A DNA stretch of 64,000 nt, taken from the NCBI GenBank assembly GCA_023525715.1, contig JAKNSD010000073.1, forward strand, positions 456,062 through 520,061, in the 5' to 3' direction. This document shows, piece by piece, positions 36,001 to 51,295 of the stretch. A program made the translations under genes and the position numbers. The notes beneath the pieces are model-generated. The model made no database searches, was not told the origin of the DNA, and worked only from the letters and a program-made list of their open reading frames with translations. Every line of letters begins with the position of its first letter. Positions within the stretch are counted from its first letter, which is position 1. The DNA is from Cichorium intybus. Taxonomy: Eukaryota > Streptophyta > Magnoliopsida > Asterales > Asteraceae.

Positions 36001-37506
36001 AAAATTCTTAATTTTCCAATATTTGTAAAATTCAAAAATTACCTATAATTACACTTTGTGATCATTTTAAAACATTTCTGGTGTACCTGGGTTCATGAGA
36101 AACTCATTAAATTTTGAATTTTTTAATGATATTTTTTTGTTATTTTTAACAATTTGTCGTGTACCCCGGTACATGAAAAATTCTTAATTTTTGAATTTTT
36201 GTAAAATTCAAAAATTAATTATAATTACACTTTATGATCATTTTAAACATTTCTGGTGTACCTGGGTTCATGAGAAACTCCTTAAATTTTGAATTTTTTA
36301 ATGATATTTTTCTGTTATTTTTAACAATATGTCGTGTACCCCGGTACACGAAAAATTCTTAATTTTTGAATTTTATTAAAATTCAAAAATTACCTATAAT
36401 TACACTTTATGATCATTTTAAAACATTTATGGTGTAGCTGGGTTCATGAGAAACTCCTTAAATTTTGAATTTTTAATGATATTTTTTCTGTTATTTTTAA
36501 CAATTTGTCGTGTACCCCGGTACATGAAAAATTCTTAATTTTTCAATTTTTGTAAAATTCAAAAATTACATATAATTACACTTTGTGATCATTTTAAACT
36601 TTTCTGGTGTACCTAGGTTCATGAGAAACTCCTTAAATTTTGAATTTTTTTGATGATATTTTTCTGTTATTTTTAACAATTTGTCGTATACCCCGGTACA
36701 TGAAAAATTCTTAATTTTTCAATTTTTGTAAAATTCAAAAATTACCTATAATTACACTTTGTGATCATTTTAAACATTTCTGGTGTACCTAGGTTCATGA
36801 GAAACTAATTAAATTTTGAAATTTTTAATGATATTTTTCTGTTATTTTTAACAATTTGTCGTGTACCCCGGTACATGAAAAATTCTTAATTTTTGAATTT
36901 TTGTAAAATTCAAAAATTACCTATAATTACACTTTGTGATCATTTTAAACATTTTTGGTGTACCTAGGTTCATGAGAAACTCCTTAAATTTTGAATTTTT
37001 TAATGATATTTTTTCTGTTATTTTTAACAATTTGTCGTGTACCCCGGTACATGAAAAATTCTTAATTTTTCAATTTTTGTAAAATTCAAAAATTACCTAT
37101 AAGTACACTTTGTGATCATTTTAAACATTTCTAGTGTACCTAGGTTCATGAGAAACTCCTTAAATTTTGAATTTTTTAATGATATTTTTCTGTTATTTTT
37201 AACAATATGTCGTGTACCCCGGTACATGAAAAATTCTTAATTTTTGAATTTTATTAAAATTCAAAAATTACATGTAATTACACTTTATTATCATTTTAAA
37301 ACATTTATGGTGTAGCTGGGTTCATGAGAAACTCCTTCAATTTTGAATTTTTAAAGATATTTTTTCTGTTATTTTTAACAATTTGTCATGTACCCCGGTA
37401 CATGAAAAATTCTTAATTTTTCAATTTTTGTAAAATTCAAAAATTACCTATAATTACACTTTATAATCATTTTAAACATTTCTGGTGTACCTGAGTTCAT
37501 GAGAAA
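36001..37506 (+). repeat. Satellite monomers between the two 2.7-kb blocks
   Basis: This holds ordinary 175-176 bp monomers, including the AAACTAATTAAATTTTG variant at about 36,805 that returns at 43,340, 47,200 and 51,060. It also has a TTTAAAGATATT copy at 37,353, 703 bp before that at 38,056. No non-satellite sequence is present. Confidence 0.75.
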
Positions 37507-40257
37507 CTCATTAAATTTTGAATTTTTTAATGATATTTTTTCTGTTATTTTTAACAATTTGTCGTGTAACCCGATACATGAAAAATTGCTAATTTTTCAA
37601 TTTTTGTAAAATTCAAAAATTACATATAATTACACTTTTTGGTCATTTTAAACATTTCTGGTGTACCTAGGTTCATGAGAAACTCCTTAAATTTTGAATT
37701 TTTTAATGATATTTTTTCTGTTATTTTTAACAATTTGTCGTATACCCCGGTACAAGAAAAATTCTTAATTTTTCAATTTTTGTAAAATTCAAAAATTACC
37801 TATAATTACACTTTGTGATCATTTTAAACATTTCTGGTGTACCTGGGTTCATGAGAAACTCCTTAAATTTTGAATTTTTTAATGATATTTTTCTGTTATT
37901 TTTAACAATATGTCGTGTACCCCGGTACATGAAAAATTCTTAATTTTTGAATTTTATTAAAATTCAAAAATTACATGTAATTACACTTTATTATCATTTT
38001 AAAACATTTATGGTGTAGCTGGGTTCATGAGAAACTCCTTAAATTTTGAATTTTTAAAGATATTTTTTCTGTTATTTTTAACAATTTGTCATGTACCCCG
38101 GTACATGAAAAATTCTTAATTTTTCAATTTTTGTAAAATTCAAAAATTACCTATAATTACACTTTATAATCATTTTAAACATTTCTGGTGTACCTGGGTT
38201 CATGAGAAACTCCTTAAATTTTGAAATTTTTAATGATATTTTTTCTGTTATTTTTAACAATTTGTCGTGTACCCCGGTACAAGAAAAATTCTTAATTTTT
38301 CAATTTTTTTAAAATTCAAAAATTACCTATAATTACACTTTGTGATCATTTTAAACATTTCTGGTTTACCTAGGTTCATGAGAAACTCCTTAAATTTTGA
38401 ATTTTTTAATGATATTTTTCTGTTATTTTTAACAATTTTGAATTTTTTAATGATATTTTTCTGTTATTTTTAACAATTTGTCGTGTACCCCGGTACATGA
38501 AAAATTCTTAATTTTTCAATTTTTGTAAAATTCAAAAATTACCTATAATTACACTTTGTGATCATTTTAAACATTTCTGGTGTACCTAGGTTCATGAGAA
38601 ACTCCTTAAATTTTGAATTTTTTAATGATATTTTTTCTATTATTTTTAACAATTTGTCGTGTAACCTGATACATGAAAAATTCTTAATTTTTCAATTTTT
38701 GTAAAATTCAAAAATGACCTATAATTACACTTTTTGGTCATTTTAAACATTTCTGGTGTACCTAGGTTCATGAGAAACTCCTTAAATTTTGAATTTTTTA
38801 ATGATATTTTTTCTGTTATTTTTAACAATTTCTCGTGTACCCCGGTATAAGAAAAATTCTTAATTTTTGAATTTTTGTAAAATTCAAAAATTAATTATAA
38901 TTACACTTTATGATCATTTTAAACATTTCTGGTGTACCTGGGTTCATGAGAAACTCCTTAAATTTTGAATTTTTTAATGATATTTTTCCTGTTATTTTTA
39001 ACAATATGTCGTGTACCCCGGTACACGAAAAATTCTTAATTTTTGAATTTTATTAAAATTCAAAAATTACCTATAATTACACTTTATGATAATTTTAAAA
39101 TATTTATGGTGTAGCTGGGTTCATGAGAAACTCCTTAAATTTTGAATTTTTAATGATATTTTTTCTGTTATTTTTAACAATTTGTCGTGTACCCCGGTAC
39201 ATGAAAAATTCTTAATTTTTCAATTTTTGTAAAATTCAAAAATTACATATAATTACACTTTGTGATCATTTTAAACTTTTCTGGTGTACCTAGGTTCATG
39301 AGAAACTCCTTAAATTTTGAATTTTTTTAATGATATTTTTCTGTTATTTTTAACAATTTGTCGTATACCCCGGTACATGAAAAATTCTTAATTTTTCAAT
39401 TTTTTTAAAATTCAAAAATTACCTATTATTACACTTTGTGATCATTTTAAACATTTCTGGTGTACCTAAGTTCATGAGAAACTCCTTAAATTTTGAATTT
39501 TTTAATGATATTTTTTTGTTATTTTTAACAATTTGTCGTGTACCCCGGTACATGAAAAATTCTTAATTTTTGAATTTTTGTAAAATTCAAAAATTAATTA
39601 TAATTACACTTTATGATCATTTTAAACATTTCTGGTGTATCTGGGTTCATGAGAAACTCCTTAAATTTTGAATTTTTTAATGATATTTTTCTGTTATTTT
39701 TAACAATATGTCGTGTACCCCGGTACATGAAAAATTCTTAATTTTTGAATTTTTGTAAAATTCAAAAATTAATTATAATTACACTTTATGATCATTTTAA
39801 ACATTTCTGGTGTACCTGGGTTCATGAGAAACTCCTTAAATTTTGAATTTTTTAATGATATTTTTCTGTTATTTTTAACAATATGTCGTGTACCCCGGTA
39901 CACGAAAAATTCTTACTTTTTGAATTTTATTAAAATTCAAAAATTACCTATAATTACACTTTATGATCATTTTAAAACATTTATGGTGTAGCTGGGTTCA
40001 TGAAAAACTCCTTAAATTTTGAATTTTTAATGATATTTTTTCTGTTATTTTTAACAATTTGTCGTGTACCCCGGTACATGAAAAATTCTTAATTTTTTAA
40101 TTTTTGTAAAATTCAAAAATTACATATAATTACACTTTGTGATCATTTTAAACTTTTCTGGTGTACCTAGGTTCATGAGAAACTCCTTAAATTTTGAATT
40201 TTTTTAATGATATTTTTCTGTTATTTTTAACAATTTGTCGTATACCCCGGTACATGA
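37507..40257 (+). repeat. 2.7-kb satellite block, copy 2
   Basis: This is the downstream copy of 33,250-36,000. Small differences are visible, for example GGTTTACC near 38,365 where copy 1 has GGTGTACC, CGGTATAAG near 38,845 where copy 1 has CGGTATATG, and CCTATTATT near 39,422. Confidence 0.85.
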
Positions 40258-43200
40258 AAAATTCTTAATTTTTCAATTTTTGTAAAATTCAAAAATTACC
40301 TATAATTACACTTTGTGATCATTTTAAACATTTCTGGTGTACCTAGGTTCATGAGAAACTCCTTAAATTTTGAAATTTTTAATGATATTTTTCTGTTATT
40401 TTTAACAATTTGTCGTGTACCCCGGTACATGAAAAATTCTTAATTTTTGAATTTTTGTAAAATTCAAAAATTACCTATAATTACAATTTGTGATCATTTT
40501 AAACATTTATAGTGTACCTAGGTTCATGAGAAACTCCTTAAATTTTGAATTTTTTAATGATATTTTTTTGTTATTTTTAACAATTTGTCGTGTACCCCGG
40601 TACATGAAAAATTCTTAATTTTTGAATTTTTGTAAAATTCAAAAATTAATTATAATTACACTTTATGATCATTTTAAACATTTCTGGTGTACCTGGGTTC
40701 ATGAGAAACTCCTTAAATTTTGAATTTTTTAATGATATTTTTCTGTTATTTTTAACAATATGTCGTGTACCCCGGTACATGAAAAATTCTTAATTTTTGA
40801 ATTTTTGTAAAATTCAAAAATTAATTATAATTACACTTTATGATCATTTTAAACATTTCTGGTGTACCTGGGTTCATGAGAAACTCCTTAAATTTTGAAT
40901 TTTTTAATGATATTTTTCTGTTATTTTTAACAATATGTCGTGTACCCCCGGTACACGAAAAATTCTTACTTTTTGAATTTTATTAAAATTCAAAAATTAC
41001 CTATAATTACACTTTATGATCATTTTAAAACATTTATGGTGTAGCTGGGTTCATGAAAAACTCCTTAAATTTTGAATTTTTAATGATATTTTTTCTGTTA
41101 TTTTTAACAATTTGTCGTGTACCCCGGTACATGAAAAATTCTTAATTTTTTAATTTTTGTAAAATTCAAAAATTACATATAATTACACTTTGTGATCATT
41201 TTAAACTTTTCTGGTGTACCTAGGTTCATGAGAAACTCCTTAAATTTTGAATTTTTTTAATGATATTTTTCTGTTATTTTTAACAATTTGTCGTATACCC
41301 CGGTACATGAAAAATTCTTAATTTTTCAATTTTTGTAAAATTCAAAAATTACCTATAATTACACTTTGTGATCATTTTAAACATTTCTGGTATACCTAGG
41401 TTCATGAGAAACTCCTTAAATTTTGAAATTTTTAATGATATTTTTCTGTTATTTTTAACAATTTGTCGTGTACCCCGGTACATGAAAAATTCTTAATTTT
41501 TGAATTTTTGTAAAATTCAAAAATTACCTATAATTACAATTTGTGATCATTTTAAACATTTATGGTATACCTAGGTTCATGAGAAACTCCTTAAATTTTG
41601 AATTTTTTAATGATATTTTTTTGTTATTTTTAACAATTTGTCGTGTACCCCGGTACATGAAAAATTCTTAATTTTTGAATTTTTGTAAAATTCAAAAATT
41701 AATTATAATTACACTTTATGATCATTTTAAACATTTCTGGTGTACCTGGGTTCATGAGAAACTCCTTAAATTTTGAATTTTTTAATGATATTTTTCGGTT
41801 ATTTTTAACAATATGTCGTGTACCCCGGTACATGAAAAATTCTTAATTTTTGAATTTTTGTAAAATTCAAAAATTAATTATAATTACACTTTATGATCAT
41901 TTTAAACATTTCTGGTGTACCTGGGTTCATGAGAAACTCCTTAAATTTTGAATTTTTTAATGATATTTTTCTGTTATTTTTAACAATATGTCGTGTACCC
42001 CGGTACACGAAAAATTCTTACTTTTTGAATTTTATTAAAATTCAAAAATTACCTATAATTACACTTTATGATCATTTTAAAACATTTATGGTGTAGCTGG
42101 GTTCATGAAAAACTCCTTAAATTTTGAATTTTTAATGATATTTTTTCTGTTATTTTTAACAATTTGTCGTGTACCCCGGGTACATGAAAAATTCTTAATT
42201 TTTTAATTTTTGTAAAATTCAAAAATTACATATAATTACACTTTGTGATCATTTTAAACTTTTCTGGTGTACCTAGGTTCATGAGAAACTCCTTAAATTT
42301 TGAATTTTTTTAATGATATTTTTCTGTTATTTTTAACAATTTGTCGTATACCCCGGTACATGAAAAATTCTTAATTTTTCAATTTTTGTAAAATTCAAAA
42401 ATTACCTATAATTACACTTTGTGATCATTTTAAACATTTCTGGTGTACCTAGGTTCATGAGAAACTCCTTAAATTTTGAAATTTTTAATGATATTTTTCT
42501 GTTATTTTTAACAATTTGTCGTGTACCCCGGTACATGAAAAATTCTTAATTTTTGAATTTTTGTAAAATTCAAAAATTACCTATAATTACAATTTGTGAT
42601 CATTTTAAACATTTATGGTGTACCTAGGTTCATGAGAAACTCCTTAAATTTTGAATTTTTTAATGATATTTTTTTGTTATTTTTAACAATTTGTCGTGTA
42701 CCCCGGTACATGAAAAATTCTTAATTTTTGAATTTTTGTAAAATTCAAAAATTAATTATAATTACACTTTATGATCATTTTAAACATTTCTGGTGTACCT
42801 GGGTTCATGAGAAACTCCTTAAATTTTGAATTTTTTAATGATATTTTTCTGTTATTTTTAACAATATGTCGTGTACCCCGGTACACGAAAAATTCTTAAT
42901 TTTTGAATTTTATTAAAATTCAAAAATTACCTATAATTACACTTTATGATCATTTTAAAACATTTATGGTGTAGCTGGGTTCTTGAGAAACTCCTTAAAT
43001 TTTGAATTTTTAATGATATTTTTTCTGTTATTTTTAACAATTTGTCGTGTACCCCGGTACATGAAAAATTCTTAATTTTTCAATTTTTGTAAAATTCAAA
43101 AATTACATATAATTACACTTTGTGATCATTTTAAACTTTTCTGGTGTACCTAGGTTCATGAGAAACTCCTTAAATTTTGAATTTTTTAATGATATTTTTC

Positions 43201-43464
43201 TGTTATTTTTAACAATTTGTCGTATACCCCGGTACATGAAAAATTCTTAATTTTTCAATTTTTGTAAAATTCAAAAATTACCTATAATTACACTTTGTGA
43301 TCATTTTAAACATTTCTGGTGTACCTAGGTTCATGAGAAACTAATTAAATTTTGAAATTTTTAATGATATTTTTCTGTTATTTTTAACAATTTGTCGTGT
43401 ACCCCGGTACATGAAAAATTCTTAATTTTTGAATTTTTGTAAAATTCAAAAATTACCTATAATT
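39430..43464 (+). repeat. 6-mer higher-order repeat array (about 1,053 bp unit)
   Basis: TTACAATTTGTG lies at 40,483, 41,536, 42,589 and 43,465: two 1,053-bp steps, then an 876-bp step that lacks one monomer. TTCATGAAAAACTCC lies at 40,001, 41,054 and 42,106. Each full unit holds two AATTAATTATAATT monomers, one palindrome-like monomer with GTAGCTGGG and CGGTACACG, one AAACTTTTCTGG monomer and two CCTAGG monomers. The first unit overlaps the end of the preceding 2.7-kb block. Confidence 0.85.
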
Positions 43465-43579
43465 ACAATTTGTGATCATTTTAAACATTTATGGTGTACC
43501 TAGGTTCATGAGAAACTCCTTAAATTTTGAATTTTTAATGATATTTTTTTGTTATTTTTAACAATTTGTCGTGTACCCC

Positions 43580-46500
43580 GGTACATGAAAAATTCTTAAT
43601 TTTTCAATTTTTGTAAAATTCAAAAATTACCTATAATTACACTTTGTGATCATTTTAAACATTTCTGTTGTACCTAGGTTCATGAGAAACTCCTTAAATT
43701 TTGAATTTTTTAATGATATTTTTTCTGTTATTTTTAACAATTTGTCGTATACCCCGGTACAAGAAAAATTCTTAATTTTTCAATTTTTGTAAAATTCAAA
43801 AATTACCTATAATTACACTTTGTGATCATTTTAAACATTTTTGGTGTACCTAGGTTCATGAGAAACTCCTTAAATTTTGAATTTTTTAATGATATTTTTT
43901 CTGTTGTTTTTAACAATTTGTCGTGTACCCCGGTACATGAAAAATTCTTAATTTCTCAATTTTTGTAAAATTCAAAAATTACCTATAATTACACTTTGTG
44001 ATCATTTTAAACATTTCTGGTGTACCTAGGTTCATGAGAAACTCCTTAAATTTTGAATTTTTTAATGATATTTTTTCTGTTATTTTTAACAATTTGTCGT
44101 GTAACCCGATACATGAAATATTCTTAATTTTTCAATTTTTGTAAAATTCAAAAATTACCTATAATTACACTTTTTGGTCATTTTAAACATTTCTGGTGTA
44201 CCTAGGTTCATGAGAAACTCCTTAAATTTTGAATTTTTTAATGATATTTTTTCTGTTATTTTTAACAATTTCTCGTGTACCCCGGTACATGAAAAATTCT
44301 TAATTTTTGAATTTTTGTAAAATTCAAAAATTAATTATAATTACACTTTATGATCATTTTAAACATTTCTAGTGTACCTGGGTTCATGAGAAACTCCTTA
44401 AATTTTGAATTTTTTAATGATATTTTTCTGTTATTTTTAACAATATGTCGTGTACCCCGGTATACGAAAAATTCTTAATTTTTGAATTTTATTAAAATTC
44501 AAAAATTACCTATAATTACACTTTATGATCATTTTAAAACATTTATGGTGTAGCTGGGTTCATGAGAAACTCCTTAAATTTTGAATTTTTAATGATATTT
44601 TTTTGTTATTTTTAACAATTTGTCGTGTACCCCCGGTACATGAAAAATTCTTAATTTTTCAATTTTTGTAAAATTCAAAATTACCTATAATTACACTTTG
44701 TGATCATTTTAAACATTTCTGGTGTACCTAGGTTCATGAGAAACTCCTTAAATTTTGAATTTTTAATGATATTTTTTCTGTTATTTTTAACAATTTGTCG
44801 TGTAACCCGGTACATGAAAAATTATTAATATTTCAATTTTTGTAAAATTCAAAAATTACCTATAATTACAATTTGTGGTCTTTTTAAACATTTCTGGTGT
44901 ACCTAGGTTCATGAGAATCTCCTTAAATTTTAATTTTTTAATGATATTTTTTCTGTTATTTTTAACAATTTGTCGTATAACCCGGTACATGAAAAATTCT
45001 TAATTTTTCAATTTTGTAAAATTCAAAAATTACATATAATTACACTTTGTGATCATTTTAAAAATTTCTGGTGTACCTGGGTTCATGAGAAACTCTTTAA
45101 ATTTTGAATTTTTTAATGATATTTTTCTGTTATTTTTAACAATATGTCGTGTACCCCGGTACATGAAAAATTCTTAATTTTTGAATTTTATTAAAATTCA
45201 AAAATTACAGGTAATTACACTTTATTATCATTTTAAAACATTTATGGTGTAGCTGGGTTCATGAGAAACTCCTTAAATTTTGAATTTTTAATGATATTTT
45301 TTATGTTATTTTTAACAATTTGTCGTGTACCCCGGTACATGAAAAATTCTTAATTTTTGAATTTTTGTAAAATTCAAAAATTACCTATAATTACAATTTG
45401 TGATCATTTTAAACATTTATGGTGTACCTAGGTTCATGAGAAACTCCTTAAATTTTGAATTTTTTAATGATATTTTTTTGTTATTTTTAACAATTTGTCG
45501 TGTACCCCGGTACATGAAAAATTCTTAATTTTTGAATTTTTGTAAAATTCAAAAATTAATTATAATTACACTTTATGATCATTTTAAACATTTCTGGTGT
45601 ACCTGGGTTCATGAGAAACTCCTTAAATTTTGAATTTTTTAATGATATTTTTCTGTTATTTTTAACAATATGTCGTGTACCCCGGTACATGAAAAATTCT
45701 TAATTTTTGAATTTTTGTAAAATTCAAAAATTAATTATAATTACACTTTATGATCATTTTAAACATTTCTGGTGTACCTGGGTTCATGAGAAACTCCTTA
45801 AATTTTGAATTTCTTAATGATATTTTTCTGTTATTTTTAACAATATGTCGTGTACCCCGGTACACGAAAAATTCTTACTTTTTGAATTTTATTAAAATTC
45901 AAAAATTACCTATAATTACACTTTATGATCATTTTAAAAACATTTATGGTGTAGCTGGGTTCATGAAAAACTCCTTAAATTTTGAATTTTTAATGATATT
46001 TTTTCTGTTATTTTTAACAATTTGTCGTGTACCCCGGTACATGAAAAATTCTTAATTTTTTAATTTTTGTAAAATTCAAAAATTACATATAATTACACTT
46101 TGTGATCATTTTAAACTTTTCTGGTGTACCTAGGTTCATGAGAAACTCCTTAAATTTTGAATTTTTTTAATGATATTTTTCTGTTATTTTTAACAATTTG
46201 TCGTATACCCCGGTACATGAAAAATTCTTAATTTTTCAATTTTTATTTTTGTAAAATTCAAAAATTACCTATAATTACACTTTGTGATCATTTTAAACAT
46301 TTCTGGTGTACCTAGGTTCATGAGAAACTCCTTAAATTTTGAAATTTTTAATGATATTTTTCTGTTATTTTTAACAATTTGTCGTGTACCCCCGGGTACA
46401 TGAAAAATTCTTAATTTTTGAATTTTTGTAAAATTCAAAAATTACCTATAATTACAATTTGTGATCATTTTAAACATTTATGGTGTACTAGGTTCATGAG

Positions 46501-47437
46501 AAACTCCTTAAATTTTGAATTTTTTAATGATATTTTTTTGTTATTTTTAACAATTTGTCGTGTACCCCGGTACATGAAAAATTCTTAATTTTTGAATTTT
46601 TGTAAAATTCAAAAATTAATTATAATTACACTTTATGATCATTTTAAACATTTCTGGTGTACCTGGGTTCATGAGAAAACTCCTTAAATTTTGAATTTTT
46701 TAATGATATTTTTCTGTTATTTTTAACAATATGTCGTGTACCCCGGTACACGAAAAATTCTTATTTTTGAATTTTATTAAAATTCAAAAATTACCTATAA
46801 TTACACTTTATGATCATTTTAAAACATTTATGGTGTAGCTGGGTTCATGAGAAACTCCTTAAATTTTGAATTTTTAATGATATTTTTTCTGTTATTTTTA
46901 ACAATTTGTCGTGTACCCCGGTACATGAAAAATTCTTAATTTTTCAATTTTTGTAAAATTCAAAAATTACATATAATTACACTTTGTGATCATTTTAAAC
47001 TTTTCTGGTGTACCTAGGTTCATGAGAAACTCCTTAAATTTTGAATTTTTTTAATGATATTTTTCTGTTATTTTTAACAATTTGTCGTATACCCCGGTAC
47101 ATGAAAAATTCTTAATTTTCAATTTTGTAAATTCAAAAATTACCTATAATTACACTTTGTGATCATTTAAAACATTTCTGGTGTACCTAGGTTCATGAGA
47201 AACTAATTAAATTTTGAAATTTTTAATGATATTTTTCTGTTATTTTTAACAATTTGTCGTGTACCCCGGTACATGAAAAATTCTTAATTTTTGAATTTTT
47301 GTAAAATTCAAAATTACCTATAATTACAATTTGTGATCATTTTAAACATTTATGGTGTACCTAGGTTCATGAGAAACTCCTTAAATTTTGAATTTTTAAT
47401 GATATTTTTTTGTTATTTTTAACAATTTGTCGTGTAC
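43580..47437 (+). repeat. 22-mer higher-order repeat, copy 1 (about 3,857 bp)
   Basis: Markers recur at +3,857 to +3,861: CTGTTGTTTTTAAC (43,901/47,761), CATTTCTGTTG (43,668/47,529), CCGGTATACG (about 44,460/48,320/52,180) and the P palindrome end (45,207/49,064/52,921). The stretch at about 45.33-46.43 kb differs from the matching part of copy 2, so the unit is not uniform throughout. Confidence 0.83.
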
Positions 47438-50400
47438 CCCGGTACATGAAAAATTCTTAATTTTTCAATTTTTGTAAAATTCAAAAATTACCTATAATTA
47501 CACTTTGTGATCATTTTAAACATTTCTGTTGTACCTAGGTTCATGAGAAACTCCTTAAATTTTGAATTTTTTAATGATATTTTTTCTGTTATTTTTAACA
47601 TTTGTCGTATACCCCGGTACAAGAAAAATTCTTAATTTTTCAATTTTTGTAAAATTCAAAAATTACCTATAATTACACTTTGTGATCATTTTAAACATTT
47701 TTGGTGTACCTAGGTTCATGAGAAACTCCTTAAATTTTGAATTTTTTAATGATATTTTTTCTGTTGTTTTTAACAATTTGTCGTGTACCCCGGTACATGA
47801 AAAATTCTTAATTTCTCAATTTTGTAAAATTCAAAAAATTACCTATAATTACACTTTGTGATCATTTTAAACATTTCTGGTGTACCTAGGTTCATGAGAA
47901 ACTCCTTAAATTTTGAATTTTTTAATGATATTTTTTCTGTTATTTTTAACAATTTGTCGTGTAACCCGATACATGAAATATTCTTAATTTTCAATTTTTG
48001 TAAAATTCAAAAATTACCTATAATTACACTTTTTGGTCATTTAAACATTTCTGGTGTACCTAGGTTCATGAGAAAACTCCTTAAATTTTGATTTTTTAAT
48101 GATATTTTTTCTGTTATTTTTAACAATTTCTCGTGTACCCCGGTACATGAAAAAATTCTTAATTTTTGAATTTTTGTAAAATTCAAAAATTAATTATAAT
48201 TACACTTTATGATCATTTTAAACATTTCTAGTGTACCTGGTTCATGAGAAACTCCTTAAATTTTGAATTTTTTAATGATATTTTTCTGTTATTTTTAACA
48301 ATATGTCGTGTACCCCGGTATACGAAAAATTCTTAATTTTTGAATTTTATTAAAATTCAAAAATTACCTATAATTACACTTTATGATCATTTTAAAACAT
48401 TTATGGTGTAGCTGGGTTCATGAGAAACTCCTTAAATTTTGAATTTTTAATGATATTTTTTTGTTATTTTTAACAATTTGTCGTGTACCCCGGTACATGA
48501 AAAATTCTTAATTTTTCAATTTTGTAAAATTCAAAATTACCTATAATTACACTTTGTGATCATTTTAAACATTTCTGGTGTACCTAGGTTCATGAGAAAC
48601 TCCTTAAATTTTGAATTTTTAATGATATTTTTTCTGTTATTTTTAACAATTTGTCGTGTAACCCGGTACATGAAAAATTAATTAATATTTCAATTTTGTA
48701 AATTCAAAAATTACCTATAATTACAATTTGTGGTCATTTTAAACATTTCTGGTGTACCTAGGTTCATGAGAATCTCCTTAAATTTTAATTTTTTAATGAT
48801 ATTTTTTCTGTTATTTTTAACAATTTGTCGTATAAACCCGGTACATGAAAAAATTCTTAATTTTTCAATTTTGTAAAATTCAAAAATTACATATAATTAC
48901 ACTTTGTGATCATTTTAAAAATTTCTGGTGTACCTGGGTTCATGAGAAACTCTTTAAATTTTGAATTTTTTAATGATATTTTTCTGTTATTTTTAACAAT
49001 ATGTCGTGTACCCCGGTACATGAAAAATTCTTAATTTTTGAATTTTATTAAAATTCAAAAATTACAGGTAATTACACTTTATTATCATTTTAAAACATTT
49101 ATGGTGTAGCTGGGTTCATGAGAAACTCCTTAAATTTTGAATTTTTAATGATATTTTTTATGTTATTTTTAACAATTTGTCGTGTACCCCGGTACTTGAA
49201 AAATTCTTAATTTTTCAATTTTTGTAAAATTCAAAAATTACCTATAATTACACTTTGTGATCATTTTAAACATTTCTGGTGTACCTAGGTTCATGAGAAA
49301 CTCCTTAAATTTTGAATTTTTGAATGATATTTTTTTTGTTATTTTTAACAATTTGTCGTGTACCCCGGTACATGAAAAATTCTTAATTTTTGAATTTTTG
49401 TAAAATTCAAAAATTACCTATAATTACACTTTATAATCATTTTAAACATTTTTGGGTGTACCAGGGTTCATGAGAAACTCCTTAAATTTTGAATTTTTTA
49501 ATGATATTTTTTCTGTTATTTTTAACAATTTGTCGTGTACCCCGGTACATGAAAAATTCTTAATTTTTCAATTTTTGTAAAATTCAAAAATTACCTATAA
49601 TTACACTTTGTGATCATTTTAAACATTTCTGGTGTACCTAGGTTCATGAGAAACTCCTTAAATTTTGAATTTTTTAAGGATATTTTTTCTGTTATTTTTA
49701 ACAATTTGTCGTGTAACCCGATACATGAAAAATTCTTAATTTTTCAATTTTTGTAAAATTCAAAAATTACCTATAATTACACTTTTTGGTCATTTTAAAC
49801 ATTTCTGGTGTACCTAGGTTCATGAGAAACTCCTTAAATTTTGAATTTTTTAATGATATTTTTTTCTGTTATTTTTAACAATTTCTCGTGTACCCCGGTA
49901 CATGAAAAATTCTTAATTTTTGAATTTTTGTAAAATTCAAAAATTAATTATAATTACACTTTATGATCATTTTAAACATTTCTGGTGTACCTGGGTTCAT
50001 GAGAAACTCTTTAAATTTGAATTTTTTAATGATATTTTTCTGTTATTTTTTAACAATATGTTGTGTACCCCGGTACACCGAAAAATTCTTAGTTTTTGAA
50101 TTTTATTAAAATTCAAAAATTACCTATAATTACACTTTATGATCATTTTAAAACATTTATGGTGTAGCTGGGTTCATGAGAAACTCCTTAAATTTTGAAT
50201 TTTTAATGATATTTTTTCTGTTATTTTTAACAATTTGTCGTGTACCCCGGTACATGAAAAATTCTTATTTTTGAATTTTTGTAAAATTCAAAAATTACCT
50301 ATAATTACAATTTGTGATCATTTTAAACATTTATGGTGTACCTAGGTTCATGAGAAACTCCTTAAATTTTGAATTTTTTAATGATATTTTTTTGTTATTT

Positions 50401-51295
50401 TTAACAATTTGTCGTGTACCCCGGTACATGAAAAATTCTTAATTTTTGAATTTTTGTAAAATTCAAAAATTAATTATAATTACACTTTATGATCATTTTA
50501 AACATTTCTGGTGTACCTGGGTTCATGAGAAACTCCTTAAATTTTGAAATTTTAATGATATTTTTCTGTTATTTTTAACAATATGTCGTGTACCCCCGGT
50601 ACACGAAAAAATTCTTAATTTTTGAATTTTATTAAAATTCAAAAAATTACCTATAATTACACTTTATGATCATTTTAAAACATTTATGGTGTAGCTGGGT
50701 TCATGAGAAACTCCTTAAATTTTGAATTTTTAATGATATTTTTTCTGTTATTTTTAACAATTTGTCGTGTACCCCGGTACATGAAAAATTCTTAATTTTT
50801 CAATTTTTGTAAAATTCAAAAATTACATATAATTACACTTTGTGATCATTTTAAACTTTTCTGGTGTACCTAGGTTCATGAGAAACTCCTTAAATTTTGA
50901 ATTTTTTTAATGATATTTTTCTGTTATTTTTAACAATTTGTCGTATACCCTGGTACATGAAAAATTCTTAATTTTTCAATTTTTGTAAAATTCAAAAATT
51001 ACCTATAATTACACTTTGTGATCATTTTAAACATTTCTGGTGTACCTAGGTTCATGAGAAACTAATTAAATTTTGAAATTTTTAATGATATTTTTCTGTT
51101 ATTTTTAACAATTTGTCGTATACCCCGGTACATGAAAAATTCTTAATTTTTGAATTTTTGTAAAATTCAAAAATTACCTATAATTACAATTTGTGATCAT
51201 TTTAAACATTTATGGTGTACCTAGGTTCATGAGAAACTCCTTAAATTTTGAATTTTTAATGATATTTTTTTGTTATTTTTAACAATTTGTCGTGT
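47438..51295 (+). repeat. 22-mer higher-order repeat, copy 2
   Basis: This is the second copy, with many one-base gains and losses in A or T runs relative to copy 1. Examples are TTTTCAATTTTGTAAATTC-type shortened words, GAGAAAACTCC at about 48,070 and CAAAAAATTACC at about 47,831. Its 49.18-50.2 kb part matches the start of the corresponding part of copy 3 (CGGTACTTG at 49,191 and 53,050) rather than copy 1. Confidence 0.8.

Noticed and set aside
45750..46055. 101-codon open reading frame, the longest in the window
   Set aside because: It spans satellite cores only and is longer than its relatives at 39,788 and 41,893 because of one extra A near 45,937. No start context, domain or codon signal supports a gene.
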